NCBI RefSeq assembly: GCF_932526225.1
Contig: NC_064039.1
Coordinates: 12,728,139-12,792,138, forward strand
From: Nematostella vectensis
Taxonomy: Eukaryota > Cnidaria > Anthozoa > Actiniaria > Edwardsiidae
Reading direction: 5' to 3'
Length of the DNA stretch: 64,000 bases
Shown: positions 13,105-23,966 of the stretch, in pieces
Layout: every line of letters begins with the position of its first letter
How positions within the stretch are numbered: position 1 is the stretch's first letter
The notes under the pieces: generated by a model
The model's input: only the letters and a program-made list of their open reading frames with translations
The model's database searches: none
What the model was told of the DNA's origin: nothing
Position numbers and translations under genes: made by a program

Positions 13105-13420
13105 CACTGGAAGCACGGGTGGCCTAGTGTGTTAGCGCGTCGACCTCTCGCCGCTGTGGCCCAGGTTCGAATCCTGGCTCAAACTGGGGATTTTTCCGGG
13201 TTCCTGCCTTGGTTCGAATTTGTGTCACAAGTGAGTTTAAGTTATTCTCACGTGTTTCCAGTCTTCTCGGATAAGGACACTAAACCGGAGGTCCCGTCTC
13301 TTCAAGCTGCACTACATTAACCTGAACCGAAGGGACGTAAAAGAACCACTGGGGACGCAATAAACCCTCTGGCAGTGACCACCCCCAGTGACAGTGCTTA
13401 CTAACCGGGGGCCATATTTC
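13105..13420 (+). mobile_element. tRNA-derived SINE-like element
   Basis: A tRNA-like head begins near 13113. It has an A-box-like TGGCCTAGTGTG (13120-13131) and an exact B box GGTTCGAATCC (13164-13174), the internal RNA polymerase III promoter pair. The acceptor ends do not pair and there is no proper 3' end, so it is not a functional tRNA gene. A tRNA-unrelated body of about 240 bp follows. The 3' boundary and target duplication could not be set. Confidence 0.65.
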
Positions 13421-13959
13421 AAAAATGGCGAATAAGTTATTTCTCGAGGGTTTCAAGTTTTCAAGCCTCGGCCCTATGGTTGGACCTGTAAGATATGCCA
13501 TGTCATGGTCAGAGAACCTCCCTATTTCTCCCGCCTTATATAGATTACCTCATTGTTTCAGACTCTCACATCCGGTCCAACGCGTTGATGTGAAAAAGAT
13601 ATGTCTCAGCCTACTTGATGACGACCTATAAGTGCCCCCCCCCCCCCCTCCCTTCCCAGTAATGGGATCTTCCCCTTCTCTAAAGGTATGTGTGCATGAA
13701 TGAGATGAAGTGAGCGCTTTACGAGCGCTTTATCAGAGGAAAACGTCTAAAGACTGGGTCTCCGAGAAAACTTCCATGATTTGCTAAGCAAATGTTTGTT
13801 TATAGCTCAACCGTCTTAAAGGTTGAAGTATCAATCCGTATAGGACTTCTACCAACTCTTTGTGGCACAGAAGAAGATTATATGGTTTTACTATACATTT
13901 TCACCAACAAAACTGCATCCCCCGTTATTGTAGTCAACATATCTTAAAAAGACCGAGAC

Positions 13960-14110
13960 CCGATAGCCCAGGTGCGTACACATGGTGTAGCGCGCACTTG
14001 GCCGCCAAAAATGATGTCATTTCTTATTAAGGAATCTTTAAATACTATGCTTTTCGATATGATACCTATGACTGCGCACCCCCCTCCCCCTCCCTTAGCG
14101 AATTGGGTCG
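13960..14110. repeat. Dispersed repeat related to 33030-33170
   Basis: Shares gatacctatgactgcgcacc followed by a C tract, and a preceding cacttggc-ccaaa segment, with the copy at about 33.05-33.12 kb. No ORF. It is probably a fragment of a non-autonomous DNA element. Confidence 0.5.
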
Positions 14111-14755
14111 CCCCATTAATCCTGTAGCCCCTAGAAATCTTAAAATCAAATCTGTTCTCAGCCGGTTTGCGGATATTGTGTAGTGCATGATTAACGAATA
14201 AAGATATTCTTTGTTGAGTTATGTAACCCTAGAAATATATGAATGAGAATAATTAAGCAAAAAAGACGGTAATAATATTTCTCCATCATTGATGATAAAG
14301 GTTTGTCTGCATCCTCCTGGTCATTGATCAGTTTATATATCCACATTACCCTTTGCTAATTAACACAATATTCTGTATTTACATTATAATATCAATACAA
14401 CATATTGGTAATTCGAATATAGTATCTTTGCCTGTTGCTTCTCAAGTGACATCCAAGTGATATCCGAAATCCAAACATGATTTGCGTTACCCGCCTTGAG
14501 GTTCAATTTCTTCTCCTAAAAATGTCAAAATTCAGTCATTGGCATTTATCACTTTCATGCACTTGCTGGAACTCAACAACTGATATAAGTACTTAGATAT
14601 TTTTAAAAGAGAAATATTATCCCGACTTCCGTGCAAATTGTAGGCTCGATTTACAGATCGTTTCTGCGAACCCGCGGTATGTTTCGTTAGAATGTATATT
14701 ATCGATAATGAATGACATCTTGGGGTTATATAACAGACTAAGTGTTTTAATCTGT

Positions 14756-16168
14756 TTATTGTTCTTCTGTAAATGAAGTGAGACGTTGTAATTTTTTTAA
14801 AAGGGCTGCGTTTTTTACTTTTTCGTTTTCTTTTTCTATTTCCAACCTTATTCCTTCGTTCTCTAATATTTTTACCAGGTGAACTGCTTCTTTAAGTATT
14901 TGTATTTTAGACGCTTTCTCACAATTTTCAAGTTTTGGCGTGGCCTTTCGAAGGTTATCAAACCGGAGTTTCATGTGGTCCCTTCGCTGTTTCTCGATAT
15001 CATTGTGCAAGGAACGTATAATCTTGTCCTCAAATACCATTGGTCTTTCACGTTGGTCTTTGTTCGCTATTGAGTGGACATCATCCTGAACTAAAGAACT
15101 GCCTTCTTCTCGTGTCGATGATTTCCAAGGTTTCTCTCTTATATTTGCGTTAGCTAAATGTCGAACTAATTCTACTTCATTTGTTTGTATTTTTGAATTA
15201 AAAGGCAAATTACTTTTTCTTGTAGGCAGTTCCTCTTCTACCCTATTTTTATCATATTTATTGTTGGCCAACAATTTGCTCAAGTAGTTTTCTTGAAAGC
15301 AACTGTTTGGTGATGAGTTGAGAGCAACTGGTTTGATGACTTGTCGATCAAGGTAAACAACTTGTTCCAACTTTGCATCTTGCAGCGATGTCCTTCGATT
15401 GTCTAAAACGTTGTTAGGCACGGATAAAGCTTTGAAATATCCATAACCATGTTCTGCCAGCGTATTCTGAGTTTGGGGATTTTCGGTAAAATTCACAGTC
15501 TGCACTGTTGGCGCTTGTGTCTCTTTGCCTATCTCTGTGTGTATAAACGGGGCATATGCTTTAAACGGGGCATATGCTTTGACATGCCTGTTTTCCTGAG
15601 TAATTGTGTTGTTACTTCTATGTTCCCATTTGGGTGGATAGTTGATCTGTTTTGGTAAGTTATTAATTTGCCACGAGAGTTGATCAGACATTTGGGGTCC
15701 TGCCTGACAAGACTGAAGCTCTGATTCTGGATACGTTGTTTCTACTTTCTGAAAGGTAAAGACGTCAGTTTGTTCGTCTTTTAAAGTACTGTAAAGGTCA
15801 TCAACACATGTTGGCGTCAGAACACACGGCTCAAGGTAGATATCCAGGCTATCTGAATCCGAAGGAATTCGCAAGTTTTTGTTGCTCTGGGAAGTGTGGA
15901 TAGGGTCACGTTTGTCGAATCTCGATGTTGAGTTCTCGCAGGATGTCACACCAGACACCATCTCGGTGTCGGAACTGTACAAGTCCGTAAAGAAGGACAA
16001 ACACTCTTCGCTTGGAACAACTTGAAGATCTTGTCGCCGAGGTGTGTGAGATGGTATAGGCATGACCTGACTAGACCATTGGTCCTCCATTGAATTAAAT
16101 CTGCTAGAAACTTCCGTAAAGTCATCGGAAAACGATCCACCGTAACAATCCTGTTGCGCTGAATCCAT
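14756..16168 (-). CDS. Divergent Myc-family bHLH-zipper paralogue, single exon, 470 aa
   Basis: One uninterrupted frame from ATG (16168) to a TAA at 14756. The C-terminal residues (about 383-470) form a bHLHZip: LHNDIEKQRRDHMK basic region with the E-box contact pattern H-E-R, helix-loop-helix with KLENCEKASKIQILKEA, then a zipper containing KNAALLKKLQRLT. The upstream Myc has KNAALLEKLMKLT in the same place, which marks the two as close paralogues. The long N-terminus is Ser/Gln/Asn-rich. I see no clear Myc box I or II, only CVLTP as a possible remnant of box I, and no IDVV acidic block. A short internal duplication gives KAYAPFKAYAPF (DNA about 15545-15582). No intron interrupts the coding sequence, so it may be a retrocopy or an intron-loss paralogue. 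The stop overlaps an AATAAA hexamer (14755-14760). It probably binds DNA with Max, but its activation function cannot be inferred. Confidence 0.85.
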   Translation of the reverse strand: MDSAQQDCYGGSFSDDFTEVSSRFNSMEDQWSSQVMPIPSHTPRRQDLQVVPSEECLSFFTDLYSSDTEMVSGVTSCENSTSRFDKRDPIHTSQSNKNLRIPSDSDSLDIYLEPCVLTPTCVDDLYSTLKDEQTDVFTFQKVETTYPESELQSCQAGPQMSDQLSWQINNLPKQINYPPKWEHRSNNTITQENRHVKAYAPFKAYAPFIHTEIGKETQAPTVQTVNFTENPQTQNTLAEHGYGYFKALSVPNNVLDNRRTSLQDAKLEQVVYLDRQVIKPVALNSSPNSCFQENYLSKLLANNKYDKNRVEEELPTRKSNLPFNSKIQTNEVELVRHLANANIREKPWKSSTREEGSSLVQDDVHSIANKDQRERPMVFEDKIIRSLHNDIEKQRRDHMKLRFDNLRKATPKLENCEKASKIQILKEAVHLVKILENEGIRLEIEKENEKVKNAALLKKLQRLTSFTEEQ

Positions 16169-17221
16169 TTTTCTAAAGCCTTATGGATTTTGGAAGACGT
16201 AAGTATGCGTGCTTAAAATTTAACTCATAAAAGCTGGAAGTTTTTGAGCTCTCATAATCTGGTCTGAGAAAATTATGTTCACTCGCCGAAAGAGTATAAA
16301 AGTGTGCAAAGACTTCTGCTGAACTGTCATTATTTACAGCCTCATTCAATATTCAGTGTTATTGAAATTGTCCAATCAGGTAAGGTCGCGGGGGAGTCGA
16401 AGTAAGTCACAACATAAGATGTTTTGGACCGTCTTCTAGATAACTAAAGCCGCCTACATACTGGCATGAGTAATAAAATCTCTTAACTATCCTGTCCCGA
16501 AAATGGATATTATCCAAAGATAATATAGCCCGCACTGCAAGCGGGCAATTATTTACGCAAGGACGTTACTGTTGTTTTGTAGCTACGCTTTTTGTTTTGC
16601 TGGGGAGTTTCGTCGAGACACCTGTCGTTCCTCAGTTTACCTCGTGATCGTTTACGTTGCTTTGCCACCCGTTAAAATTTTGACGCGAACTCGAATAAGA
16701 TTTGAAATAACGTGGTTGAAAAATAAACACCGAAACACTTAAAATCATCTTTTTCATGTAAAATGTAACAATGTCAAAGTAAAAAAAAGTTTTTTTCATA
16801 AGATATTCCCATATTTTCACTTTGATCTATATGGAGGTTTATTGGATGTTTATGTGTTAAAAAGTTCTGGAGTTTAGGCCCAACTGTCCACTACCTCCCC
16901 TAGAAATTACGTGTTAATAATAGTGCATGGTGAATGACGGAATCGAGAAATATGCATTTAATTTCAGCCTGATTTCGGATTAAGAAGACAATAAGCCAAA
17001 ATCCTGAAAATGGGTGTTCTTCTGTGCGTTTATTTTTAATGTTTAAAACTTCCAATTATCAATTTCCATTTCCTCATTTTACTCGGTGTCTGTTGTATAG
17101 AGGCCACACTCCATTTTCCTTGATATCATTGGAATGTGGGTTAATAAGAACACAGAGGGTTATTATGTTGTATTGTTTAATGCTTTTCACAGTGAAAATA
17201 TAGACAATAAATTGATTAATT
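16169..17221. other. Intergenic between the Myc paralogue and METTL15
   Basis: Contains the probable promoter side of the Myc paralogue, including an inverted CCAAT box (ccaat at about 16371). The remainder, up to the METTL15 stop, shows no gene or repeat that I could support. Confidence 0.35.
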
Positions 17222-19339
17222 TTATAAATTTGGTTCCTTGGTCATACTCTCGGACGCTGACTTGCTAAGCAAGTGGGTCAACTGACATAGTTCAAGGACT
17301 TCTTTGTTAGTTTTCACAACAGCCCTCAATTTAGCCGACCGACACCTTGGGTTGAAGAATATCTCATCATCGGATGGCGAGACAACTTTCTTGTGCAGTG
17401 GTAGCCAGGTTATAGAGTCACTATCAGACATGGTTTTGCTCGTTTTTCTCGTTGCCTCATCTTTGAGGAAGTGTTTGACAATGGAGTCCTCAGCAGAGTG
17501 AAACGAGATGACCACTAAACGTCCTCCAGGTGTTAGCAGTTTTTTTGCTGCTTTAAGAGCTTTATGAAGCTCATTAAGTTCATCGTTGACAAGGATTCGG
17601 AGAGCTTGGAAGGTTTTTGTAGCAGGGTGTGCAAATCGATTCAACTTATCTTTTCGTCCAAAGCCTACTGCATTTGCAACAATGGCAGCTAACTGTCTTG
17701 TTGTCATGATGTGCTCCCTGTCTCTTGCTTTGATGACTGCACGTGAGATCCGAGCTGCAGATATTGAAGGAAATGTTATCAGTAGATTTCCAGGGTTTCT
17801 GGGGTGTTACCCCAGTTTATTTGCTCTTAGTGTGGATGGAGTGTGATATAGTTTTTGTGTTTTACTCTGTATAATAAAGAGTATGCCTGCTTTCATTGCC
17901 ACACTTCAACTCCTTGTGTAAAATGAACAGCTTTCCAAGTTAGAGCAAAACCCTCCTTTACACAAACCTTCAAGAGAAAGTTCAAGTTAGTGGGGAGTTC
18001 AGACAATCCAAGTCCAAGTTACCAGACCCACGCTCTGATTTTTTTGTCTCGCCCACGGACCCCTTCACCCTCCCCTTTAGCATCGCTATGCAGGCTATGA
18101 GAAACCTTCTAAATAACAAATCATCTGGATTGTTAAAAAGGGTAAAAATCCAAAGCAACAATTGTTTTTTTAAAGAAACAACCTTTGTACCAAGGAAGTT
18201 GACTTACCTTCATTGTTAAGAAAGTGTTACATTTCTCTATATCATAGACCAATATATACAGAGTACAGTCCCTGATATTGATGACTTCATCGAACACTTC
18301 TAAGAGTAGCTAATACATACCCGCATCTCGCTCTCCTCCATAATGCCTTAGCACAGAGATGAGTTCACGCTCACTTATTGAATTTACAACATCAGCAGCT
18401 GTGAAAGAGGAGTTTCTTGATGACTTTGTGTCATTTTCAGAGTCCATTCTCATATCAAGGGGGCCATCTTTACTCAAAGAAAACCCTCTCAAAGGGTCAT
18501 CAAATTGCATTGATGATGGCCCAATGTCCAGAAGCATTCCATCTAATGACTCTTTCTTGATGCCATTATTTGAAAGAAGCTCAAACAAGTCACTGAATTT
18601 TCCCTGTAATGGAATAAGTTGACCTTTATACTCTGGTCTAGTGGACAGGACTTGAGCTATTTCTACTGCAACTGGATCCCGGTCAACTGCAAATACTTTA
18701 CATTTTGCAGAGTTGAGAATTGCACAGGTGTGACCACCAGCACCAAACGTTGCATCAACAAAGACCTAGTAGGCAAGACAAAAAATAATAGATGTACTGA
18801 GACCTAGGAGTCAAGGCAAAAATTAATAGATGTACTGAGACCTAGGAGTCAAGGCAAAAATTAATAGATGTACTGTGACCTAGGAGGCAAGGCAAAAATT
18901 AATAGAAGTACTGAGACCTACAGTAGGAGGCAAGGCAAAAAATAAAAAATGTACTGAGACCTACAGTAAATGGAAAGGGAAACCAATACATGTACTAAGA
19001 CCTAGGAGGCAAGACAAAAATCTATACATGTTCCAAGACATAGGAGGCAAGGGAATGACAGTTCCAATTAGAGCCAGGCCCATAGTAGGGGGAGGAGTTC
19101 TCTGATAAAAATCTAACCACCCTAAAAAAACAAAAAAATAGATTTTTGATGCCTTTGCAGTATCTCTACAAGACGCGGACTTGTAAATCGTGATCACTTT
19201 GATCTAAAGGCCCAATTATCTTACTTGGACTGTAAAAGGGTCCACGTTAGAGCTAGAAGCCCTATAAAAAAGATCATGTCTTTTACTAAAAAAGCTATCT
19301 CAACCAAATCATCGATAATTTCTTACTAAGTACTTATTG

Positions 19340-19400
<61 letters not shown>

Positions 19401-21852
19401 TCAAAAAGCCCAAACTGTCGCGATCTCGTACCAGAACAATGAATAAAATACACCAAAAACTGGAAATCGACTCTGCCAAATTTTCGCCTTTAATAAGACT
19501 TCTTCAGGGCAGACTGAAGAAGGTGAATCGTTACAAGCTTATTTACATCAGAATAGTGGCGCGAGACGCAAAAACATTACAACTGACAAAAACGCGCATT
19601 TTCTAGAATAGCGCGCGCTATGGATAAAAAGAATTTACACATCTCTACGTGGGTTCCTACTACAAAAAAAGTCATCACTATTAAGACCCCGCGGGTAGAT
19701 AGACTTAAGCCGATAAGCCCACTGGCCTTCCCTTTCCCTAAGCTTGGCCTCAGAGTTACACTTATCTATAAGTTGTACCATAACATTATTAAGACCTAAA
19801 TGATTGTCGCAATGAAAATGTTGATAGATAAGGTCATCCTTAACTCTTTCACTAACCGGTTAACTAGGGTGCTTATTTAACCTACTTTTATGATTATTAA
19901 AACGCTTCCTAAAACTATTGATAGTAGACCCTACGTATTGCTTGCTACACATAGAGCAAGTAATTAGATAAACAACAAAATCTGAGTTACAGTCCAAGTC
20001 AAAATTAATGACATATTTCTTATTAGTAACTGTACTGCGAAACTCCCGCCCTGTCTTAAGAAAGTTACACACCCTACACCTTTTACCGCCACACTTACCA
20101 CAACCTCTAACCTGAGTACTATCCTCTTTAAGAGAGGAGTGCACCAACATATCCTTTAAACTCCTAGGTTTCCTATAAGCCACCATAGGTACCCTACCAA
20201 TAGCACCCCTACATCTACTAGAAGATTCTAGAACTGGCTGTAAATCACGAAGAATACCAGGTAAATTAGGTAAAGCTGGATGAAAAGTGACTACAAAAGG
20301 TACACGATCATTCTTACCTTTACGCCTGTCTTTCAATGTGTCGTCCCTAGGAATACGTCTAACCCAGTCAACTTCCCTCCCCACAGACCTGCTGTCATAA
20401 CCCCTATCAACTAAATAACCTTGTAACTCTAATACCCTCTTTTCGAAAGAAGAGTCTTCCGAACATATCCTACGAATACGTAGTGCCTGCACAAAAGGAA
20501 TGCCTTTCTTACAAGCAGACGGATGACAGGACGTATGAAAAAGATATTGATGCTTATCAGTAGGCTTACTATACAGATCTGTAGATATTAACCCATCCCT
20601 AAGAGTAAGTGAAACATCCAAAAAATTTACCTGACTAGTGGACCACTCAAATGTAAATTTTATAGTTCTATGTATAGAGTTCATGTGAGCCATAAACTCT
20701 CTCAGAGCGTCCTCACCTTCAGTCCAGATCATGAAAATGTCATCGATATACCTACGCCATAAATAAGGCTTAACTGGAGAAGAGTCTATGATTTCCTTTT
20801 CAACTTTAGCCATAAAAAGATTAGCATATGATGGTGCCATTCTAGTACCTATAGCCGTGAAAAGAGGGTATTAGAGTTACAAGGTTATTTAGTTGATAGG
20901 GGTTATGACAGCAGGTTTGTGGGGAGGGAAGTTGACCGGGTTAGACGTATTCCTAGGGACAACACATTGAAAGACAGGCGTAAAGGTAAGAATGATCGTG
21001 TACCTTTTGTAGTCACTTTTCATCCAGCTTTACCTAATTTACCTGGTATTCTTCGTAATTTACAGCCAGTTCTAGAATCTTCTAGTAGATGTAGGGGTGC
21101 TATTGGTAGGGTACCTATGGTGGCTTATAGGAAACCTAGGAGTTTAAAGGATATGTTGGTGCACTCCTCTCTTAAAGAGGATAGTACTCAGGTTAGAGGT
21201 TGTGGTAAGTGTGGCGGTAAAAGGTGTAGGGTGTGTAACTTTCTTAAGACAGGGCGGGAGTTTCGCAGTACAGTTACTAATAAGAAATATGTCATTAATT
21301 TTGACTTGGACTGTAACTCAGATTTTGTTGCTTATCTAATTACTTGCTCTATGTGTAGCAAGCAATACGTAGGGTCTACTATCAATAGTTTTAGGAAGCG
21401 TTTTAATAATCATAAAAGTAGGTTAAATAAGCACCCTAGTTTACCGGTTAGTGAAAGAGTTAAGGATGACCTTATCTATCAACATTTTCATTGCGACAAT
21501 CATGTAGGTCTTAATAATGTTATGGTACAACTTATAGATAAGTGTAACTCTGAGGCTCAGCTTAGGGAAAGGGAAGGCCAGTGGGCTTATCGGCTTAAGT
21601 CTATCTACCCGCGGGGTCTTAATAGTGATGACTTTTTTTGTAGTAGGAACCCACGTAGAGATGTGTAAATTCTTTTTATCCATAGCGCGCGCTATTCTAG
21701 AAAATGCGCGTTTTTGTCAGTTGTAATGTTTTTGCGTCTCGCGCCACTATTCTGATGTAAATAAGCTTGTAACGATTCACCTTCTTCAGTCTGCCCTGAA
21801 GAAGTCTTATTAAAGACGAAAATTTGGCAGAGTCGATTTCCAGTTTTTGGTG

Positions 21853-21936
<84 letters not shown>

Positions 21937-22155
21937 AAAGTATAAAAAAAAATTCCCGCTGCGCGAGAGTTGGTGTTAGAATATATTCGACTTTACCTCT
22001 CCGTCCTTTGGAGCTAGAAACCCCAAGCACTCCCTGCTCATCACCGGAATATGTAGAGTATGTGTTTCAGCCTGAGTTGATAAAAATCGTCGCTTCCGAC
22101 GAGAGAAAATAAAGAATATTCGGCCAAACTGCGTCAATAAAGATCCGGCTGCCAT
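17222..22155 (-). CDS. mettl15: METTL15/RsmH-type mitochondrial 12S rRNA N4-cytosine methyltransferase, 3 coding exons
   Basis: Exons 21997-22155, 18321-18765 and 17222-17754 (minus) join in phase to 378 aa; human METTL15 is about 400. The family (bacterial RsmH/MraW) methylates N4 of a cytidine in small-subunit rRNA using SAM; the animal enzyme acts in mitochondria. Seen here: an N-terminus rich in R/S/F (MAAGSLLTQFGRIFF...) typical of a mitochondrial presequence; HIPVMSRECL; SAM motif VDATFGAGGHT (about 56-66); DGMLLDIGPSSM and DGPLDMRMD; then HPATKTFQALRI, GGRLVVISFHSAEDSIV and NPRCRSAKLRA. I prefer the ATG at 22155 for its targeting peptide; an in-frame ATG at 22245 is an alternative. Intron 1 (3.2 kb) hosts a repeat array and an inverted Penelope-like pair. 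Convincing as an intact gene. Confidence 0.93.
18766..19050 (-). repeat. 38-bp tandem array that repeats the METTL15 exon-2 splice acceptor
   Basis: About 7.5 units; on the minus strand each ends ...TTTTTGCCTCCTAG followed by GTCT. The true exon-2 acceptor (CTTGCCTACTAG then GTCT, at 18765) is the terminal unit. The outer units are more diverged (extra cagta insertions, atgg changes). The array lies wholly in intron 1. Confidence 0.8.
19070..19190. repeat. Fragment of dispersed repeat family A
   Basis: Shares ctgataaaaatctaaccacc and atgcctttgcagtatctc with the interior of the MITE at 26838-27151. Terminal repeats are not intact here. Confidence 0.55.
19344..19397. repeat. (TA)n microsatellite, left flank of inverted Penelope-like pair
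   Basis: Almost perfect alternating TA for about 54 bp. A second (TA)n tract lies at 21858-21933, on the other side of the inverted retroelement pair. Confidence 0.9.
19398..20858 (-). mobile_element. Penelope-like retroelement (PLE), 5'-truncated, minus copy
   Basis: Encodes on the minus strand the C-terminal part of a reverse transcriptase with the catalytic YIDDIF motif, followed by LYSKPTDKHQYL and LRIRRICS, a basic linker, a Cys-rich CGKCGGKRCRVC knuckle, and a GIY-YIG endonuclease start (VVYLITCSMCSKQYVGST). This RT + GIY-YIG order is diagnostic of Penelope-like elements. The ORF (19860-20840) lacks the RT N-terminal half. It also stops at a TAA right after LNKHPS, where the plus copy continues, so this copy is dead. 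The 3' tail runs towards the (TA)n at 19.34-19.40 kb. Confidence 0.9.
19472..19513 (-). ncRNA. Hammerhead-ribozyme-like motif in PLE tail (minus copy)
   Basis: Minus-strand order: stem I TCTGCC, core CTGAAGA, a stem II hairpin, GAAA, four nucleotides (ATTT), stem I partner GGCAGA. Stem II carries a C-to-U-type wobble relative to the plus copy (AAGGC versus AAGAC), still pairing. Helix III would be minimal. Penelope-like elements are known to carry hammerhead motifs with very short helix III. Confidence 0.55.
20859..21857 (+). mobile_element. Penelope-like retroelement, shorter plus copy forming an inverted dimer
   Basis: Nearly identical to the minus copy from the KRVLELQGYLVDRGY segment onward. 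The intact part of its ORF (20919-21668) carries the linker, Cys knuckle CGKCGGKRCRVC and a complete GIY-YIG domain (AYLITCSMCSKQYVGS, then RFNNHKSR and QLREREGQWAYRLKSI). The RT catalytic core is absent. The two copies are 5' to 5', so the arms (about 19.4-20.44 and 20.86-21.86 kb) can fold into a hairpin of about 1 kb with a loop of about 0.4 kb. Confidence 0.88.
21790..21831 (+). ncRNA. Hammerhead-ribozyme-like motif in PLE tail (plus copy)
   Basis: TCTGCC (21790-21795), CTGAAGA (21796-21802), stem II with GTCTT pairing AAGAC, GAAA (21818-21821), ATTT, then GGCAGA (21826-21831) pairing back to TCTGCC. This is the hammerhead core order with a minimal helix III; the nucleotide before the cleavage point would be U. 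Confidence 0.55.
21858..21933. repeat. (TA)n microsatellite, right flank of inverted PLE pair
   Basis: Uninterrupted alternating TA of roughly 76 bp directly at the PLE 3' end. Confidence 0.9.
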
Positions 22156-23639
22156 CTTTGTCGTGTCGCTGGTTACCAGGCTCCCTGGGTCGTTTGTTGA
22201 TATAGAGGGTGCATGGGTGCATTGAATCCTGGGTAATACCGCCATAAATGAATAAAAATAACAAGTAATAAAGTAATAAAACAAATCAATCTCTCTATGG
22301 AATAAGAAAAGCGAAACCTGTTGATTTATATCCTAAATAATTTTTCCTGTTTTTATCTTTAATTTTGCGTTGGGTTGCCTGTGGCATCCCGGTATGCTTT
22401 GCTGCTTCCCGGAACCAAATGCCTTTACTAAAGCGCTTCCTAGGTGTCGTGTTTTATTTTAATTCTCGGAAGGAAAGGATGTGATCTGCTAATTCGCATT
22501 TCATTCTCTTGTGTGGCTGGTACCTCTTGATACCATAATTCGCTGAACTGAATCGAAAGAGTCAAGCTCATAAAGCATTGGAAAACGTTTAGCAGGGCTT
22601 ACTGGACTTATCACCATCAACTTTCAGGCACAAACATTTTCTAATCATGTTTGATTATGTTACCGACGGAACGATGATGGTATAACATAACGTTGGGATT
22701 AGCAGCGACTCTTATTGATTGGGATTTAAACTCTACTTCAAACCAAACCAAAGAATTCCAGTGCATTGCAGGGCTTCTCAATAGGTATGCATTACTTGAT
22801 CAAATTACTAACATTTGTTTAGTACATTTTTAATTTTAAAAACTCGATAGTAAATTTGAAATCTTGAGATGTAAAAATAATCTTGAAACCCAGTATCAGT
22901 TTTTTAAGTTTTGGTATATTGTTTTACATGGGAGAGAAAAATTGTCCTGTCGTTTACCCAACGATCAAGTCATTTTTAGAAACATTCCAATTGATCAGGC
23001 GTAAAGGAGTTGTAGGACACTTCCACGTTCTTTGTTTGGCAGTATTTTTTGTTTAAATAGATAAAATAGATAGTGTTTAGGTGCAGAGCGCTGGTGGAGC
23101 ATGGGGTGGTTATATGTAAGGGCACAATCGGGAAGTAATTGATAGTTTTACAGCAAATCTGAGTGACCTTTCAACAAGTTCACTTCTTTATGTAAACTAT
23201 CTTTGAGGTGTGAAATTCCGCTTTTACCAAAACATTGCGGAAATGTTTACTTCCACATTTTATGATGCGATGTTTGTGAAACTGTTAAATTTTTTTATAT
23301 TTTTGCTACTTATTATATGATGTTTAACTTTGTAAAACATTACTAAAGAAAATGTCTGTCTACTCTGCATTATTTAGATTGAAGCATTCTGATAAATACA
23401 ATCAAATTGTATTCATTAGACACCTCATATTAATGTTATTAATTACTTTGTCATTCTTTATTGGTATCATATTCATATACACACCTAAGTTAGTGTTTGT
23501 TTTTTAAATGATTCAAGAATCTTCATTGAAAAAACAAAAGTAAATAATTTCTAAAAATACCAGTAAAAATTATTTTCAGCCTTGAAATGCCCGTAAGCAA
23601 GGCAGGAGGAATGGACAAGTTATAAAAAGCTGAAATGTT

Positions 23640-23765
23640 GAATGCCCCTTACTTTTTCAACCTTGTGTTGATTTAAAGCTTGTCTACACCACGCCACGCT
23701 GACCATCTAAGTTTTTCTACAGCTTTACTGAAATCTTTTCTAGTTAAACCAAGAGGAGCATAGTT
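23640..23765. repeat. Dispersed repeat, family C (partial copy)
   Basis: Same orientation as the copy at 12845-12950 and inverted relative to 40536-40640. Shared words: caaccttgtgttgat, cttgtctacaccacgcc, gaccatc, tttttctacagct. Confidence 0.7.
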
Positions 23766-23882
23766 TGTTAGGCTAAATTCTGATAATAAACCCCAAAATT
23801 CCCTCAAATGTGCCTTATTTTGCTACATTTCAGGGAAATATGGCATTGAGTCCAAGGATACCACTTCATTGCATTCTATGGT

Positions 23883-23966
23883 GTTCTACTAGCCCCAAGG
23901 AAAGGTTTGAGTTGGTACCAGGAAAGGGGTCCACCAACTCAAACCTTTCCCTGGGGGTAGTAGAAC
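23883..23966 (+). other. Long hairpin (34-bp stem, 16-nt loop)
   Basis: The arm 23883-23916 (gttctactagccccaagg...) pairs with 23933-23966 (...ctgggggtagtagaac) with only two mismatches. Stem length and near-perfect pairing are in the range of cnidarian microRNA precursors, but a small inverted-repeat transposon would look the same. Confidence 0.5.

Noticed and set aside
13113-13185. A genuine tRNA gene
   Set aside because: A and B boxes are good, but the acceptor arms do not pair and the tRNA-like part runs into a SINE-type body.
20919-21668. Independent GIY-YIG nuclease gene
   Set aside because: Continuous with Penelope-like RT sequence in the inverted sister copy and with the PLE 3' tail, so it is a transposon fragment.
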